Positions 51,943-59,800 are shown, counted from the first letter of the stretch. The stretch is DNA of 64,000 nt from Pontibacter aquaedesilientis (GCF_014773225.1 NZ_JACXAJ010000010.1:62001-126000); one strand, 5' to 3'. Notes: generated by a model from the letters alone, not told the origin. Made by a program: numbers and translations.

Positions 51943-53733
51943 CTACATCCGCTCCGGCACTTCTATACCTAGCAGGCTCATGCTCTCGCGCACGAAGCGG
52001 GCTACCATGGCAGACAGGGCAATGCGGAAGCGACGGGCCTGCTCATCGGTTTCATTGAAGATCGAGATCTCCTGGTAGAAACGGTTGTAGGCTTTGGCCA
52101 GTTCGTAGGCGTAATTGGCAATCACAGATGGGGCATATAATTTACCAGCTTCCTGTACTACCTCCGGGTAACTCACCAATAAAGCTATTACTTCCTGCTC
52201 GGATTCATGCAAGTTGTTCAAATCACCGAACGAAGCGGCGTCCACGGCTATACCCAGTTCGCTGGCCTTGCGCAGGATAGCGGAGATACGGGCATGGGTA
52301 TATTGCACAAATGGACCCGTGTTGCCACGGAAGTCTATTGACTCCTGCGGATTGAAGAGCATGCGCTTCTTCGGGTCCACTTTCAACAGGAAGTACTTCA
52401 GGGCGCCCATCGCCAGGGTATGGTACAGCTTCTGCGCCTCTTCCGGGGTAAAGCCTTCGATCTTGCCCAATTCTTCGGTTTGCTGACGGGCCGTGTCAAC
52501 CATCTCCTGCACCAGTTCGTCGGCATCCACCACGGTGCCTTCTCTTGATTTCATTTTGCCCGACGGCAGGTCTACCATGCCGTAAGACAGGTGATAGATG
52601 CCTTCGGCGTATGGCTTGCCCAGTTTTTTGAGCACCGCCTTGAGCACCTGGAAATGGTAATTCTGCTCGTCAGCCACCACATAGATGGACTGATCGTAAG
52701 GGAAGTCGTTGTACTTCAACTCTGCCGTACCCATGTCTTGGGTGATGTATACCGAGGTTCCGTCCGAACGCAGCAACAGTTTCTCATCCAGGCCTTCCTC
52801 GGTCAGGTCAACCCATACGGAGCCGTCCGGTTTCTTGAAGAACACGCCTTTTTGCAGGCCTTCTTCCACACGCTCCTTGCCTAAGGTATAGGTCTCAGAT
52901 TCGTAATAGAACTTGTCGAAGTCCACACCAATATTGCGGTAAGTGGCATCGAAGCCTTCGTATACCCAGCCGTTCATGGTTTTCCAAAGCGACACTACTT
53001 CTTCGTCGCCCTGCTCCCATTTTTGCAGCATGGTTTGGGCTTCCAATATCAGCGGAGCCTTCTTCTTGGCTTCCTCTTTGTCCATCCCTTGCGCTACCAG
53101 CTCGTCGATCTGCTCTTTGTAAGCCTTGTCGAAGAGCACATAGTACTTGCCCGCCAGGTGGTCTCCTTTGATGCCGCTGCTCTCAGGTGTCTCGCCGTTG
53201 CCCATCTTCTGGTAAGCCAGCATGGACTTGCAGATATGGATGCCGCGGTCGTTCACCAGATTCGCCTTCATCACGTCATGCCCGTTGGCTTTCATGATCT
53301 CCGACACAGAATAACCCAGGAAGTTATTGCGCAGGTGGCCCAGGTGCAGCGGTTTGTTCGTGTTTGGCGATGAGTATTCTACCATCACTTTCTTACCCGA
53401 ATCGCTTGCCTGGCCATGGCTTGGGTTGGTCATCAGCTCGCGGAACAGGCGCATCCATACCTCTTCCTCAATCTCGAGGTTCAGAAAGCCTTTTACCACG
53501 TTGTAGTTCTTCACTTCGGCGGCGTTCTCTTTCAAGTAGGCACCCAGCGCCTCGCCGATCTGCTCGGGGCCTTTGCCGGCCTGCTTGGTATAGGGAAACG
53601 TAACAAACGTGAAGCTGCCGGCAAACTCCTTGCGGGTTGGCTGCAGGCTGATGGCAGAAGCGTCAACGGTAAGGCCGAACAAAGCCTCCAAAGCTTGGCT
53701 GATGCGCTGGCTGATGGCGTTTTGAAGTTGCAT
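51943..53733 (-). CDS. argS: Arginyl-tRNA synthetase
   Basis: A 596-residue class I synthetase. HIGH-type motif in NKPLHLGHLRNNFLG, KMSK-like KMKSREGTVV, and the C-terminal anticodon-binding DALR domain (FVQYTHARISAIL, then VIANYAYELAKAYNRFY). It charges tRNA-Arg. It is 8 bp downstream of the arginase gene on the same strand, so the two are probably co-transcribed, an arrangement that joins arginine use in translation and breakdown. Confidence 0.97.
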   Translation of the reverse strand: MQLQNAISQRISQALEALFGLTVDASAISLQPTRKEFAGSFTFVTFPYTKQAGKGPEQIGEALGAYLKENAAEVKNYNVVKGFLNLEIEEEVWMRLFRELMTNPSHGQASDSGKKVMVEYSSPNTNKPLHLGHLRNNFLGYSVSEIMKANGHDVMKANLVNDRGIHICKSMLAYQKMGNGETPESSGIKGDHLAGKYYVLFDKAYKEQIDELVAQGMDKEEAKKKAPLILEAQTMLQKWEQGDEEVVSLWKTMNGWVYEGFDATYRNIGVDFDKFYYESETYTLGKERVEEGLQKGVFFKKPDGSVWVDLTEEGLDEKLLLRSDGTSVYITQDMGTAELKYNDFPYDQSIYVVADEQNYHFQVLKAVLKKLGKPYAEGIYHLSYGMVDLPSGKMKSREGTVVDADELVQEMVDTARQQTEELGKIEGFTPEEAQKLYHTLAMGALKYFLLKVDPKKRMLFNPQESIDFRGNTGPFVQYTHARISAILRKASELGIAVDAASFGDLNNLHESEQEVIALLVSYPEVVQEAGKLYAPSVIANYAYELAKAYNRFYQEISIFNETDEQARRFRIALSAMVARFVRESMSLLGIEVPERM

Positions 53734-53741
53734 TAAGTAGA

Positions 53742-54713
53742 TTAATGTATAGCTGTTTTATTAAATTCCCGGTGTAAAATGGCGTCGGTGGCGGTCTCCA
53801 GTATGTCGAAGGCGTTTTCGGCCATGGTATTTTCAGTGTCGAGCGTCGGGTTGATCTCGGTCATTTCGTAGCACACAATGCGCGGGTCCTGTAGCAGGTG
53901 GTAGTTCAGTACTTTGGCTTCCTCCACGGTCAGGCCAATTGCAACCGGTGTGCCCGTCCCTTTCGAGAACTTTGAGTCGAGGCTGTCTACATCAAATGAA
54001 ACATAGATGATATCGCAGTCTTTTAAACGGTCCAGTGCTTCGGCTGCTATCTGTTCTGGTCCTTTCTGGGTTAGTTCGGCGTAGGTAAAGTTCTTGATGC
54101 CGTGCTTGGCCATCAGGTAGTCTTCCGGCTCCTCGGTGTCGCGCACCACAATGTAAACCAGGTGCTCCGGCTTTAGCTTCGGGCCGTCATAGCCCAGTTT
54201 TTTGAGCGAGTTCCAGAAGAAAACGGTTTCGGGAGCCGGGTCGTTTATTTGGCGGTCCAGGTTATCGATGTTAAGCGCCATGGCCAGCGGCATGCCGTGC
54301 ACGTTGCCCGAAGGCGAGGTATACGGCGAGTGGATGTCGGCGTGTGCGTCTACCCAGATCACACCCAGTGTCTTGTCCGGGTAAGCGGCTTTTATACCTG
54401 CTATGGTGCCGTGGGCATTGGAGTGGTCACCCGAAAGCACCAACGGGAACATATCGAGGCCAAGAGTCTGCTCCACAGCGTTGGCAATGTTTTTCTGCAC
54501 GGTCAGGATGCTGTCGATACGATGGGCGTTCGGGAACAGGTCCTTGTCGAACAGGGTATAGTTGAGGTCGGGTACGCTGACAGAGTTGAAACGCTTGAAA
54601 TAATCACACCCCTTGTCCCAACAGGCCACCCGCAGCGCATCGACCCCCATACTCGCACCGCGAGTACCTGCGCCTAGCTCTGAGCGTACTTCTATCAGTT
54701 TAATCTTTTTCAT
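53742..54713 (-). CDS. rocF: Arginase-family ureohydrolase
   Basis: A 323-residue protein with the manganese ligands of ureohydrolases: SGDHSNAHGTIAG, WVDAHADIHSPYTS, and YVSFDVDSLDSKFSKGTG. The Ser/Asn loop after the DAHAD motif fits arginase rather than agmatinase, but the family call is firmer than the substrate. It converts arginine to ornithine and urea. The divergent gene is speA, also an arginine enzyme, so the cluster controls arginine flow. No ornithine aminotransferase is seen. Confidence 0.9.
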   Translation of the reverse strand: MKKIKLIEVRSELGAGTRGASMGVDALRVACWDKGCDYFKRFNSVSVPDLNYTLFDKDLFPNAHRIDSILTVQKNIANAVEQTLGLDMFPLVLSGDHSNAHGTIAGIKAAYPDKTLGVIWVDAHADIHSPYTSPSGNVHGMPLAMALNIDNLDRQINDPAPETVFFWNSLKKLGYDGPKLKPEHLVYIVVRDTEEPEDYLMAKHGIKNFTYAELTQKGPEQIAAEALDRLKDCDIIYVSFDVDSLDSKFSKGTGTPVAIGLTVEEAKVLNYHLLQDPRIVCYEMTEINPTLDTENTMAENAFDILETATDAILHREFNKTAIH

Positions 54714-54767
54714 AGGTATTGGTAAGTTCCTGAAACGTTCAGGTAGTGATTTTCTTTCCTAGCTTTT

Positions 54768-54798
54768 CATCCCCCTGCCCCCTTCAAAGGGGGACTTT
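54768..54798 (-). repeat. Dispersed GC-rich palindromic repeat, copy 2 (inverted)
   Basis: CATCCCCCTGCCCCCTTCAA followed by AGGGGGACTTT is the reverse complement of copy 1 with few changes. With copy 3, 40 bp away, it forms a head-to-head pair. Confidence 0.8.
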
Positions 54799-54838
54799 CC
54801 TCAATAATACAAGATATTTAAAATGTATGCATATTGAG

Positions 54839-54868
54839 TGTTCCCCTTTGAAGGGGCATGGGGATGAT
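54839..54868 (+). repeat. Dispersed GC-rich palindromic repeat, copy 3
   Basis: TTCCCCTTTGAAGGGG followed by CATGGGGATGAT: same orientation as copy 1, slightly shorter. It lies in the 314-bp arginase-speA divergent region. Confidence 0.75.
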
Positions 54869-55027
54869 ACTCGTGCTCAAGCGCACATCCCTCCAAATTA
54901 TTTTCCCGCTCCAAAGAGCGTGATAGGAATAATTTACTGAACGTTTCCTATAATTTAAACAAAGTTTTTGCAAAGATGGTAAATAACGAACAATATTGCA
55001 TGTTTTCTTAAGCCCACAAGCACCAGA

Positions 55028-56422
55028 ATGGATAAATACACCGACCTGATTCACCAAACCTTTGACTTTCCGACAGATGAATTTACCGTGGAGAACAACG
55101 AGTTGTACTTCAACGGCATTCCGCTGATGGACCTGATCAAACAGTACGGCACTCCTTTAAAATTAACATACCTGCCCAAGATTAGTTCGCAGATTCAAAA
55201 GGCGAAACGTTTGTTCAACGACGCCATCCAGAAGCTCGACTACCAGGGCACTTATACCTATTGCTACTGCACCAAAGCCTCGCATTTCTCTTTTGTGATG
55301 GAAGAGGCGCTCAAAAACGACATTCACATCGAAACCTCTTCTGGTTACGATATGCAGATCGTGCGATCGCTCTACAAAAAGGGCAAGATCAACAAAAACA
55401 CCTACATCGTTTGCAACGGTTTTAAGCGCGAGCGTTACCGCCAGTGGATCACGGAGCTGATCAACGACGGTTTTGTGAACTGCATGCCGATACTTGACCA
55501 CCTGGGCGAGATTGAATACTACAAAGAGCACGTCAAGGAGAAGACCAAGGTAGGTATGCGCCTGGCCTCGGACGAAGAGCCAAAGTTTGAGTTCTATACC
55601 TCCCGCCTGGGTGTGCGCTACAGCGACGTGATAGACCTGTATGAGCAGCAGATAAAGCCGGACGACCGTTTCGAGCTGAAAATGCTGCACTACTTCATCA
55701 ACACAGGTATAAAAGACACCTCCTACTATTGGTCGGAGCTAAGCCGCTTTGTGCACAAATACTGCGAACTCAAAAAAGTATGCCCGGAGCTAGACACGAT
55801 CGACATCGGCGGTGGCTTCCCGATCAAGACCTCTATTCAGGCGGACTACAATTACCAGTACATGACCGAAGAGATCCTGCGCACGATCAAGCGAATCTGC
55901 AAAGAGGAAGGCGTGCCGGAGCCGAATATTTTCACGGAGTTCGGTATTTTCACGGTAGGAGAAAGCGCGGCCAACATTTACTCTATATTGGATGAGAAAC
56001 TCCAGAACGATAAGGAACTGTGGTACATGATCGATGGTTCGTTTATCACCAACCTGCCGGATGCCTGGGCTTTGAACCAGCGCTGGCCGCTGTTGGCCGT
56101 CAACCATTGGGACAAGGAGTACCGTAAGATACAGCTAGGGGGTATGACCTGCGACAGCCAGGATTACTACAACTCGGAGATGCACTCCTTCCAGGTATTC
56201 CTGCCGAAAGCCCCGAAACAGGAGCCGCTTTACATCGGTTTCTTCCATACGGGAGCTTACCAGGAGCAGTTGAGCGGGTACGGCGGCATCAAGCATTGCC
56301 TGATTCCTTCGCCGCAGCACATTCTAGTGGATCGTGATGAGGACGGCAAGTTAAAAAGCTGGCAGTTTGCACCGGAGCAGACCTATGAGTCGATGCTGAA
56401 CATACTGGGATACGAAATTTAA
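55028..56422 (+). CDS. speA: Arginine decarboxylase, fold type III (Bacteroidota short form)
   Basis: A 464-residue PLP decarboxylase. The PLP lysine is in TYTYCYCTKASHFSF, followed by DIHIETSSGYDM and the phosphate-binding IDIGGGFPIKTS; the C-terminal beta domain follows (IGFFHTGAYQEQLSG). It makes agmatine from arginine for polyamine synthesis. It is shorter than proteobacterial SpeA (about 650) but normal for Bacteroidota. It diverges from the arginase gene across a 314-bp region holding two palindromic repeats, so arginase and decarboxylase may be tuned together. Confidence 0.92.
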   Translation: MDKYTDLIHQTFDFPTDEFTVENNELYFNGIPLMDLIKQYGTPLKLTYLPKISSQIQKAKRLFNDAIQKLDYQGTYTYCYCTKASHFSFVMEEALKNDIHIETSSGYDMQIVRSLYKKGKINKNTYIVCNGFKRERYRQWITELINDGFVNCMPILDHLGEIEYYKEHVKEKTKVGMRLASDEEPKFEFYTSRLGVRYSDVIDLYEQQIKPDDRFELKMLHYFINTGIKDTSYYWSELSRFVHKYCELKKVCPELDTIDIGGGFPIKTSIQADYNYQYMTEEILRTIKRICKEEGVPEPNIFTEFGIFTVGESAANIYSILDEKLQNDKELWYMIDGSFITNLPDAWALNQRWPLLAVNHWDKEYRKIQLGGMTCDSQDYYNSEMHSFQVFLPKAPKQEPLYIGFFHTGAYQEQLSGYGGIKHCLIPSPQHILVDRDEDGKLKSWQFAPEQTYESMLNILGYEI

Positions 56423-56451
56423 GGCTGCGGTCGTTAAATTTGCGTATACTG

Positions 56452-56482
56452 TTTTGCATTTATAGTAAAAAATGTATTTTTG
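56452..56482 (+). promoter_or_regulatory. Promoter of the small lipoprotein gene
   Basis: TTTTG at 56452-56456 and TATTTTTG at 56475-56482, separated by 18 bp, match the Bacteroidota -33 and -7 (TAnnTTTG) boxes. The leader would be about 25 nt. Confidence 0.65.
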
Positions 56483-56513
56483 GATTACCATCGTTTATAA
56501 TAAATACTTTATC

Positions 56514-56672
56514 ATGAAGAAATTAGCAGCATTCGGCGCATTTATCCTGGTCCTGGGCATGACTTCCTGCAAGACCTACTGCCCTGCCTACAACTACGCC
56601 AGCGTAGAGGTGTCGGAGCAGAACGCCCCAGCCACTGCCAAAGCAGAGACAACTGAAGCTATCAAGGGTTAA
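56514..56672 (+). CDS. Small lipoprotein, 52 residues
   Basis: From the ATG at 56514: MKKLAAFGAFILVLGMTSC is a complete lipoprotein signal with the lipobox GMTSC, followed by a mature part of only about 33 residues rich in Ala, Glu and Thr (KTYCPAYNYASVEVSE). Own promoter and a strong terminator (56697-56730) show it is a real, single gene. Similar tiny lipoproteins are common in Bacteroidota; the function is unknown. Confidence 0.85.
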   Translation: MKKLAAFGAFILVLGMTSCKTYCPAYNYASVEVSEQNAPATAKAETTEAIKG

Positions 56673-56696
56673 GCCTCGCGATCACCCGTTGACATA

Positions 56697-56730
56697 AAAA
56701 AACCGGCCCTGGAGCCGGTTTTTTTGTTTT
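56697..56730 (+). terminator. Terminator of the small lipoprotein gene
   Basis: AAAAAACCGGC (56697-56707) and GCCGGTTTTTT (56714-56724) form a perfect 11-bp stem with a T-rich tail to 56730. Confidence 0.93.
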
Positions 56731-56980
56731 TGCGTCTTTTCTGACAGCCCTTGTGGTCTGCATACCTGAGAGGTTGCCACAATAAAATCAATTTTTGAAT
56801 CGCTGAGGTCAGTAAAAGGTAGTTTGTTTTCCTGTATTAACTGTGTGAGGGGAACGAGGTTCTTTTCTTTAAAATCTGTGTATTTTATTTGGTTGTATGG
56901 GGGCTTCCTGCTGTGCATTTGAAGAAAAGTAGAATGCAGGTGGGTTGGTTTGATTTATAAGTTTCAACGAACAGTCTTTT
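56731..56980. other. AT-rich border region of the cassette-like island
   Basis: A minus-strand frame at 56682-56918 would encode 78 residues (MHSRKPPYNQIKYTDFKEKN, then VPLTQLIQENKLPF), but its end runs backwards through the lipoprotein terminator. It could be the remnant of another cassette gene, cut off by the resident terminator. I list it as uncertain and see no other gene. Confidence 0.3.
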
Positions 56981-57069
56981 ATAACCGCAGCTTTTGCGGT
57001 GGTGTTTTGAAGCTTGGAAGATAATCTATTTTGAGAAGGTGAACTAGAGCAAGCTGGAATTGCGGTTAT
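56981..57069 (-). repeat. attC-like imperfect palindrome A, 3' of the glutaminase gene
   Basis: ATAACCGCA (56981-56989) is the exact reverse complement of TGCGGTTAT (57061-57069). An inner pair AGCTT (57011-57015) / AAGCT (57051-57055) makes a two-level hairpin with unpaired stretches, 89 bp in all, as in integron attC sites. It lies 26 bp after the glutaminase stop. Confidence 0.5.
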
Positions 57070-57094
57070 GATTTGTTGAGTACAGTTCTTATTA

Positions 57095-58009
57095 TTAAAA
57101 TATAGATAACTCAGATTTGGTTGTAAATTCTTCTAAAAATCTCATGCCCTTATATGAGTTTCCCTTTTTATTTAATTTAGGACTCCAGACGGCAATCGTA
57201 TATTGATTAGGGTGAATTGCAATTATTCCTCCTCCAACGCCACTCTTACCGGGTAGCCCGACTTTAAATGCGAAGTCCCCAGATTCGTCATAGAACCCAC
57301 AAGTTAGCATAATTGCATTAATCCTTTTCGTCTGGCTTCTGCTTAGTATCGAAGTGTTATCTAATATATTATGACCATTATTTGCGAAAAATAAGAATGT
57401 CTCCGAAAGTTCTTTGCAATTCATTTCAATTGAGCAAAGATCAAAATAGAAATCAAGTACTTCTGAAGGGTCATTTTTAATATTCCCGAAGGATTTAATA
57501 AAATTACATAAAGCCACGTTCCTAAAACCTATTTCCTTTTCTGATGCAGCGATCCTCGGAGAATAATTTAAGTCGGAATTGTTAGAAATACTCCTAACAA
57601 ATGTCAGAAAATCTTCTTTTGGGTTTTTTAGATTGCTGACAAGAATATCCGAAATCACAATGGCACCAGCGTTTATAAAAGGATTTCTAGGTATGCCGTT
57701 ATCAGTTTCAAGTTGCACCAAAGAATTAAACGGCGTTCCGGAAGGTTCTACACCAACTCTTTCCCAAACCTTCTCCCCAAGAATTTGATAAGCCAAGGTT
57801 AACGATAATACTTTCGCTATGCTTTGAATAGAGAATTTATCATAACAATTTCCGATCCCGAAATTAACCTGGTCGATTGTTGATATATATACTCCAAAGC
57901 TTTGCGGATCTACATTAGCTAATTGAGGAATGTAAGTTGGTAATTTCCCAATATCATCCGTACCCTTAACTCTGTAGTATACTTGTTCAATTATTTCCTT
58001 GAAATTCAT
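57095..58009 (-). CDS. glsA: Glutaminase A
   Basis: A 304-residue beta-lactamase-fold glutaminase. Catalytic SxxK in DKFSIQSIAKVLSLTL, then SGTPFNSLVQLE, NPFINAGAIVISDIL, the Tyr/Asn region, and GLPGKSGVGGGIIAI near the end, all family motifs. It converts glutamine to glutamate and ammonia. The base composition is much lower in GC than the neighbouring arginine genes, and it stands between two attC-like palindromes, so it was probably acquired. Confidence 0.95.
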   Translation of the reverse strand: MNFKEIIEQVYYRVKGTDDIGKLPTYIPQLANVDPQSFGVYISTIDQVNFGIGNCYDKFSIQSIAKVLSLTLAYQILGEKVWERVGVEPSGTPFNSLVQLETDNGIPRNPFINAGAIVISDILVSNLKNPKEDFLTFVRSISNNSDLNYSPRIAASEKEIGFRNVALCNFIKSFGNIKNDPSEVLDFYFDLCSIEMNCKELSETFLFFANNGHNILDNTSILSRSQTKRINAIMLTCGFYDESGDFAFKVGLPGKSGVGGGIIAIHPNQYTIAVWSPKLNKKGNSYKGMRFLEEFTTKSELSIF

Positions 58010-58028
58010 TCTATTCTTTTAGATATGT

Positions 58029-58096
58029 ACACAACGGTTGGTATAAACAACGTGCAAGGCCATCGGCCGCAGCATGATGTGTATGCAGTGTTGTGT
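58029..58096 (-). repeat. attC-like imperfect palindrome B, 3' of the HAD gene
   Basis: Exactly 68 bp between the outer ends of ACACAAC (58029-58035) and GTTGTGT (58090-58096). The central 24 bp (58052-58075) agree at 20 of 24 positions with the centre of element D, at the same offset of 23 bp. It fills nearly all of the gap between the HAD stop and the glutaminase start. Confidence 0.65.
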
Positions 58097-58105
58097 GGTG
58101 CCTTC

Positions 58106-58636
58106 TTATTTACGCCAATACCTTTTTTCTACCGTTCTTATATTTTCAATATCTTTCAGAGTGAGCAAGTAGTCGTGTAGGTATTTCAATTCATTATCAT
58201 TCAAGTCGCCATTGAATTCTTTGATATGAACGGCATTACCATAATTTGCTCTTGATTTCTCTGGCGTGTCATCCACTATAATGATGTTTTCTAATCTAAA
58301 TCCACGCTTTTTAAGTTTGTCTAACCTTTTCTCGTAGAAATACTCGTCAAAGTCAATGTCTCTTTTATAGGAGCACCGACTCCGTCCCCAAATGATTTCG
58401 AATTCTAATCCTTCTGGTATAATCTGCCTGACAATTTCATTAACGTATATGTCGTCTGCCGATGACCATATCCCTACTTTGAAGTGTTGTACAATCTCTC
58501 TTAAAAACCAATCAAGATGTGGTCGCTTGTACACGTAATACTTGTCAAACTTGAATTCTTCTTTAATCGGCAATTCTATTGAAGTCGCATGAATAAGCGT
58601 TTCATCCAAATCAAGAATCAAAAGTTTATTACTCAC
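58106..58636 (-). CDS. HAD-superfamily NIF-type phosphatase
   Basis: A 176-residue protein with the FCP1/NIF-type HAD motif LLILDLDETLIHAT (DxDxT: both catalytic Asp present), motif II in FKVGIWSSADD, a Lys region (SYKRDIDFDE), and motif IV in IIIVDDTPEKS. This branch dephosphorylates proteins in eukaryotes; bacterial versions are poorly known. It starts at GTG 58636, 38 bp after a GTTGTGT core site, as a cassette gene would. The gene is AT-rich and has no operon partner of related function. Confidence 0.88.
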   Translation of the reverse strand: MSNKLLILDLDETLIHATSIELPIKEEFKFDKYYVYKRPHLDWFLREIVQHFKVGIWSSADDIYVNEIVRQIIPEGLEFEIIWGRSRCSYKRDIDFDEYFYEKRLDKLKKRGFRLENIIIVDDTPEKSRANYGNAVHIKEFNGDLNDNELKYLHDYLLTLKDIENIRTVEKRYWRK

Positions 58637-58661
58637 TTGCGTTTTTTATTATTTGAGGTTG

Positions 58662-58747
58662 CACACAACGTTAGTCCAGATGGTGTCTCGTTGGAGGCTC
58701 GCTGTGCTCGGCAAGGTTCCTCCAATGGCATCTGGACGGTGTTGGTC
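58662..58747 (-). repeat. attC-like imperfect palindrome C, 5' of the HAD gene
   Basis: Two nested perfect stems: GTCCAGATG (58674-58682) / CATCTGGAC (58729-58737) and TTGGAGG (58691-58697) / CCTCCAA (58719-58725), with outer CAAC/GTTG. Same two-level plan as A, B and D. On the minus strand its end reads ACGTTGTGTGC, identical in the GTTGTGT core to the end of element B there in position before a gene. Confidence 0.6.
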
Positions 58748-58748
58748 G

Positions 58749-58819
58749 AGGGTGTTTTCCCTTGTTCTGTCCGGGTTAATACGAACTTTCTCTTTATATT
58801 TTTTTAGGGAAAGCACCCT
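58749..58819. repeat. 13-bp inverted repeat
   Basis: AGGGTGTTTTCCC (58749-58761) and GGGAAAGCACCCT (58807-58819) are complementary except for one G-U, with an AT-rich centre. It adjoins element C. Confidence 0.6.
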
Positions 58820-58859
58820 GCATGGTTGGGTTATTTTCTCCTTTTAAAAATCAACTTCT

Positions 58860-59236
58860 AAGTGGTGCTTTAGCCGGAGGAAATACTGTTGATGCTCCGT
58901 ATCGGCAATGTTTCCGAAGGCGTCAGGCTCCGGGCTGGCCACAATCGGTAGAAAGACTAATCAATCATGGGCCACCCTGCCCACGCAACCGGCTGGCAAA
59001 GAGCCACCTGTGCCGAAGTTGAATGCTTGACTTTGTCATTCCCCAAGTATAACTTCGCCCCACCAAAGTCTTGCCTGGACGCCCCCGTCCGAAAGCCGAG
59101 GCTTTCTCCCGGCTTCGCCGAGGCAAGACTTCAGGCCAAAATTCCATTTATGCCTTTGCCTCTTTGCCAGCCGGTTACTGAGACTTTTGGCCTTTGATGC
59201 CGCCCAGCCCTTGGAAGCCTGAAAACCGCACCACTT
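58860..59236. repeat. Nested fold-back structure of about 380 bp without a gene
   Basis: Four sets of arms are nested in order: AAGTGGTGC (58860-58868)/GCACCACTT (59228-59236); TCAGGCT and GGGCTGG (58923-58938)/CAGCCC and AGCCTGA (59204-59222); AACCGGCTGGCAAAGAG (58987-59003)/its exact complement CTCTTTGCCAGCCGGTT (59160-59176); AAGTCTTGCCT (59066-59076)/AGGCAAGACTT (59121-59131); with GAAAGCC/GGCTTTC at the tip. The regions between arms do not pair over the same length. Candidate structured RNA or fold-back mobile element. No credible reading frame. Confidence 0.65.
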
Positions 59237-59262
59237 TTAAATCTGAAAATAATCCCAATCAC

Positions 59263-59330
59263 GGCCAACGTCTCGGGTATACCTTGTGCGAGGCAATCAG
59301 CCGAAGCATAGGGTATAAACCTTGTTGGCC
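59263..59330 (-). repeat. attC-like imperfect palindrome D, 3' of the 122-aa gene
   Basis: GGCCAAC (59263-59269) and GTTGGCC (59324-59330), 68 bp overall, the same length as element B. The core at 59286-59309 is homologous to that of B. It begins 10 bp beyond the stop of the 122-residue gene. Confidence 0.65.
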
Positions 59331-59339
59331 AACGATTTT

Positions 59340-59708
59340 TTATATTTCTACTTCAACTTCTTTTACCCCGTCTTCTGGAGGCCCAAACCTTAACGTTGCT
59401 TTTGCACCTTTCATAAATTCAGTTTCAGCTAGAACTGGTTTTACAGTTTTGAAAAGAATTTCTGCGTTTGGACCATACATATAGAGAAATCCATCGCTGT
59501 AGTCCACTGCGATTTCATGACCGTCATATTCACCTACTCCCTTTTCTCCTATTACTTCTTCAAGCTTATCTTCTAAAGAGTGTAGTGGTTCAAGCCTTTC
59601 AATACCATAATCAAATCTGACAATGACAGCATGTTCAGGTTCATTATTTTTTGAGCTCTTTTCTTGTTGGGTTTGGGGTTTCCCAAACAGCTTGTCATAA
59701 AATCCCAT
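59340..59708 (-). CDS. Hypothetical protein, 122 residues
   Basis: A soluble acidic protein: MGFYDKLFGKPQTQQEKS, then VIVRFDYGIERLEPLHSLED, VGEYDGHEIAVDYSDGFLYM with YGPNAEILF, and a strand-rich end (ATLRFGPPEDGVKEVEVEI). No signal peptide or known motif. The pattern DG-x-LYMYGP-x-A-x-x-L looks like a compact alpha/beta protein of the kind often found as single-gene inserts in Bacteroidota; I cannot name a family. It lies between attC-like element D and a further hairpin, and is the first gene of the supposed cassette array. Confidence 0.75.
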   Translation of the reverse strand: MGFYDKLFGKPQTQQEKSSKNNEPEHAVIVRFDYGIERLEPLHSLEDKLEEVIGEKGVGEYDGHEIAVDYSDGFLYMYGPNAEILFKTVKPVLAETEFMKGAKATLRFGPPEDGVKEVEVEI

Positions 59709-59729
59709 TCTTTGTATGATTTAAATGAT

Positions 59730-59800
59730 GGCTAACTATCTGCTAATAGGAGTTCCTACTCCTGCTATCTGCACTATGTATGGAGTTATACTGCTGCATT
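59730..59800 (-). repeat. Hairpin element E, 5' of the 122-aa gene
   Basis: GGCTAAC at 59730-59736 reads GTTAGCC on the minus strand, 22 bp before the gene start, where elements B and C have GTTGTGT. AGGAGT (59748-59753) / ACTCCT (59758-59763) form the inner stem, and ATAACT-type sequence lies beyond. A weaker match to the cassette-site plan. Confidence 0.35.

Noticed and set aside
56682-56918. 78-codon minus-strand frame
   Set aside because: It would run backwards through the lipoprotein terminator, and no family is recognised. Kept only as a possible remnant.
56981-59330. Ordinary rho-independent terminators for the island genes
   Set aside because: The palindromes are long, have unpaired inner parts and lack T-runs; B and D share a core sequence, which terminators would not.
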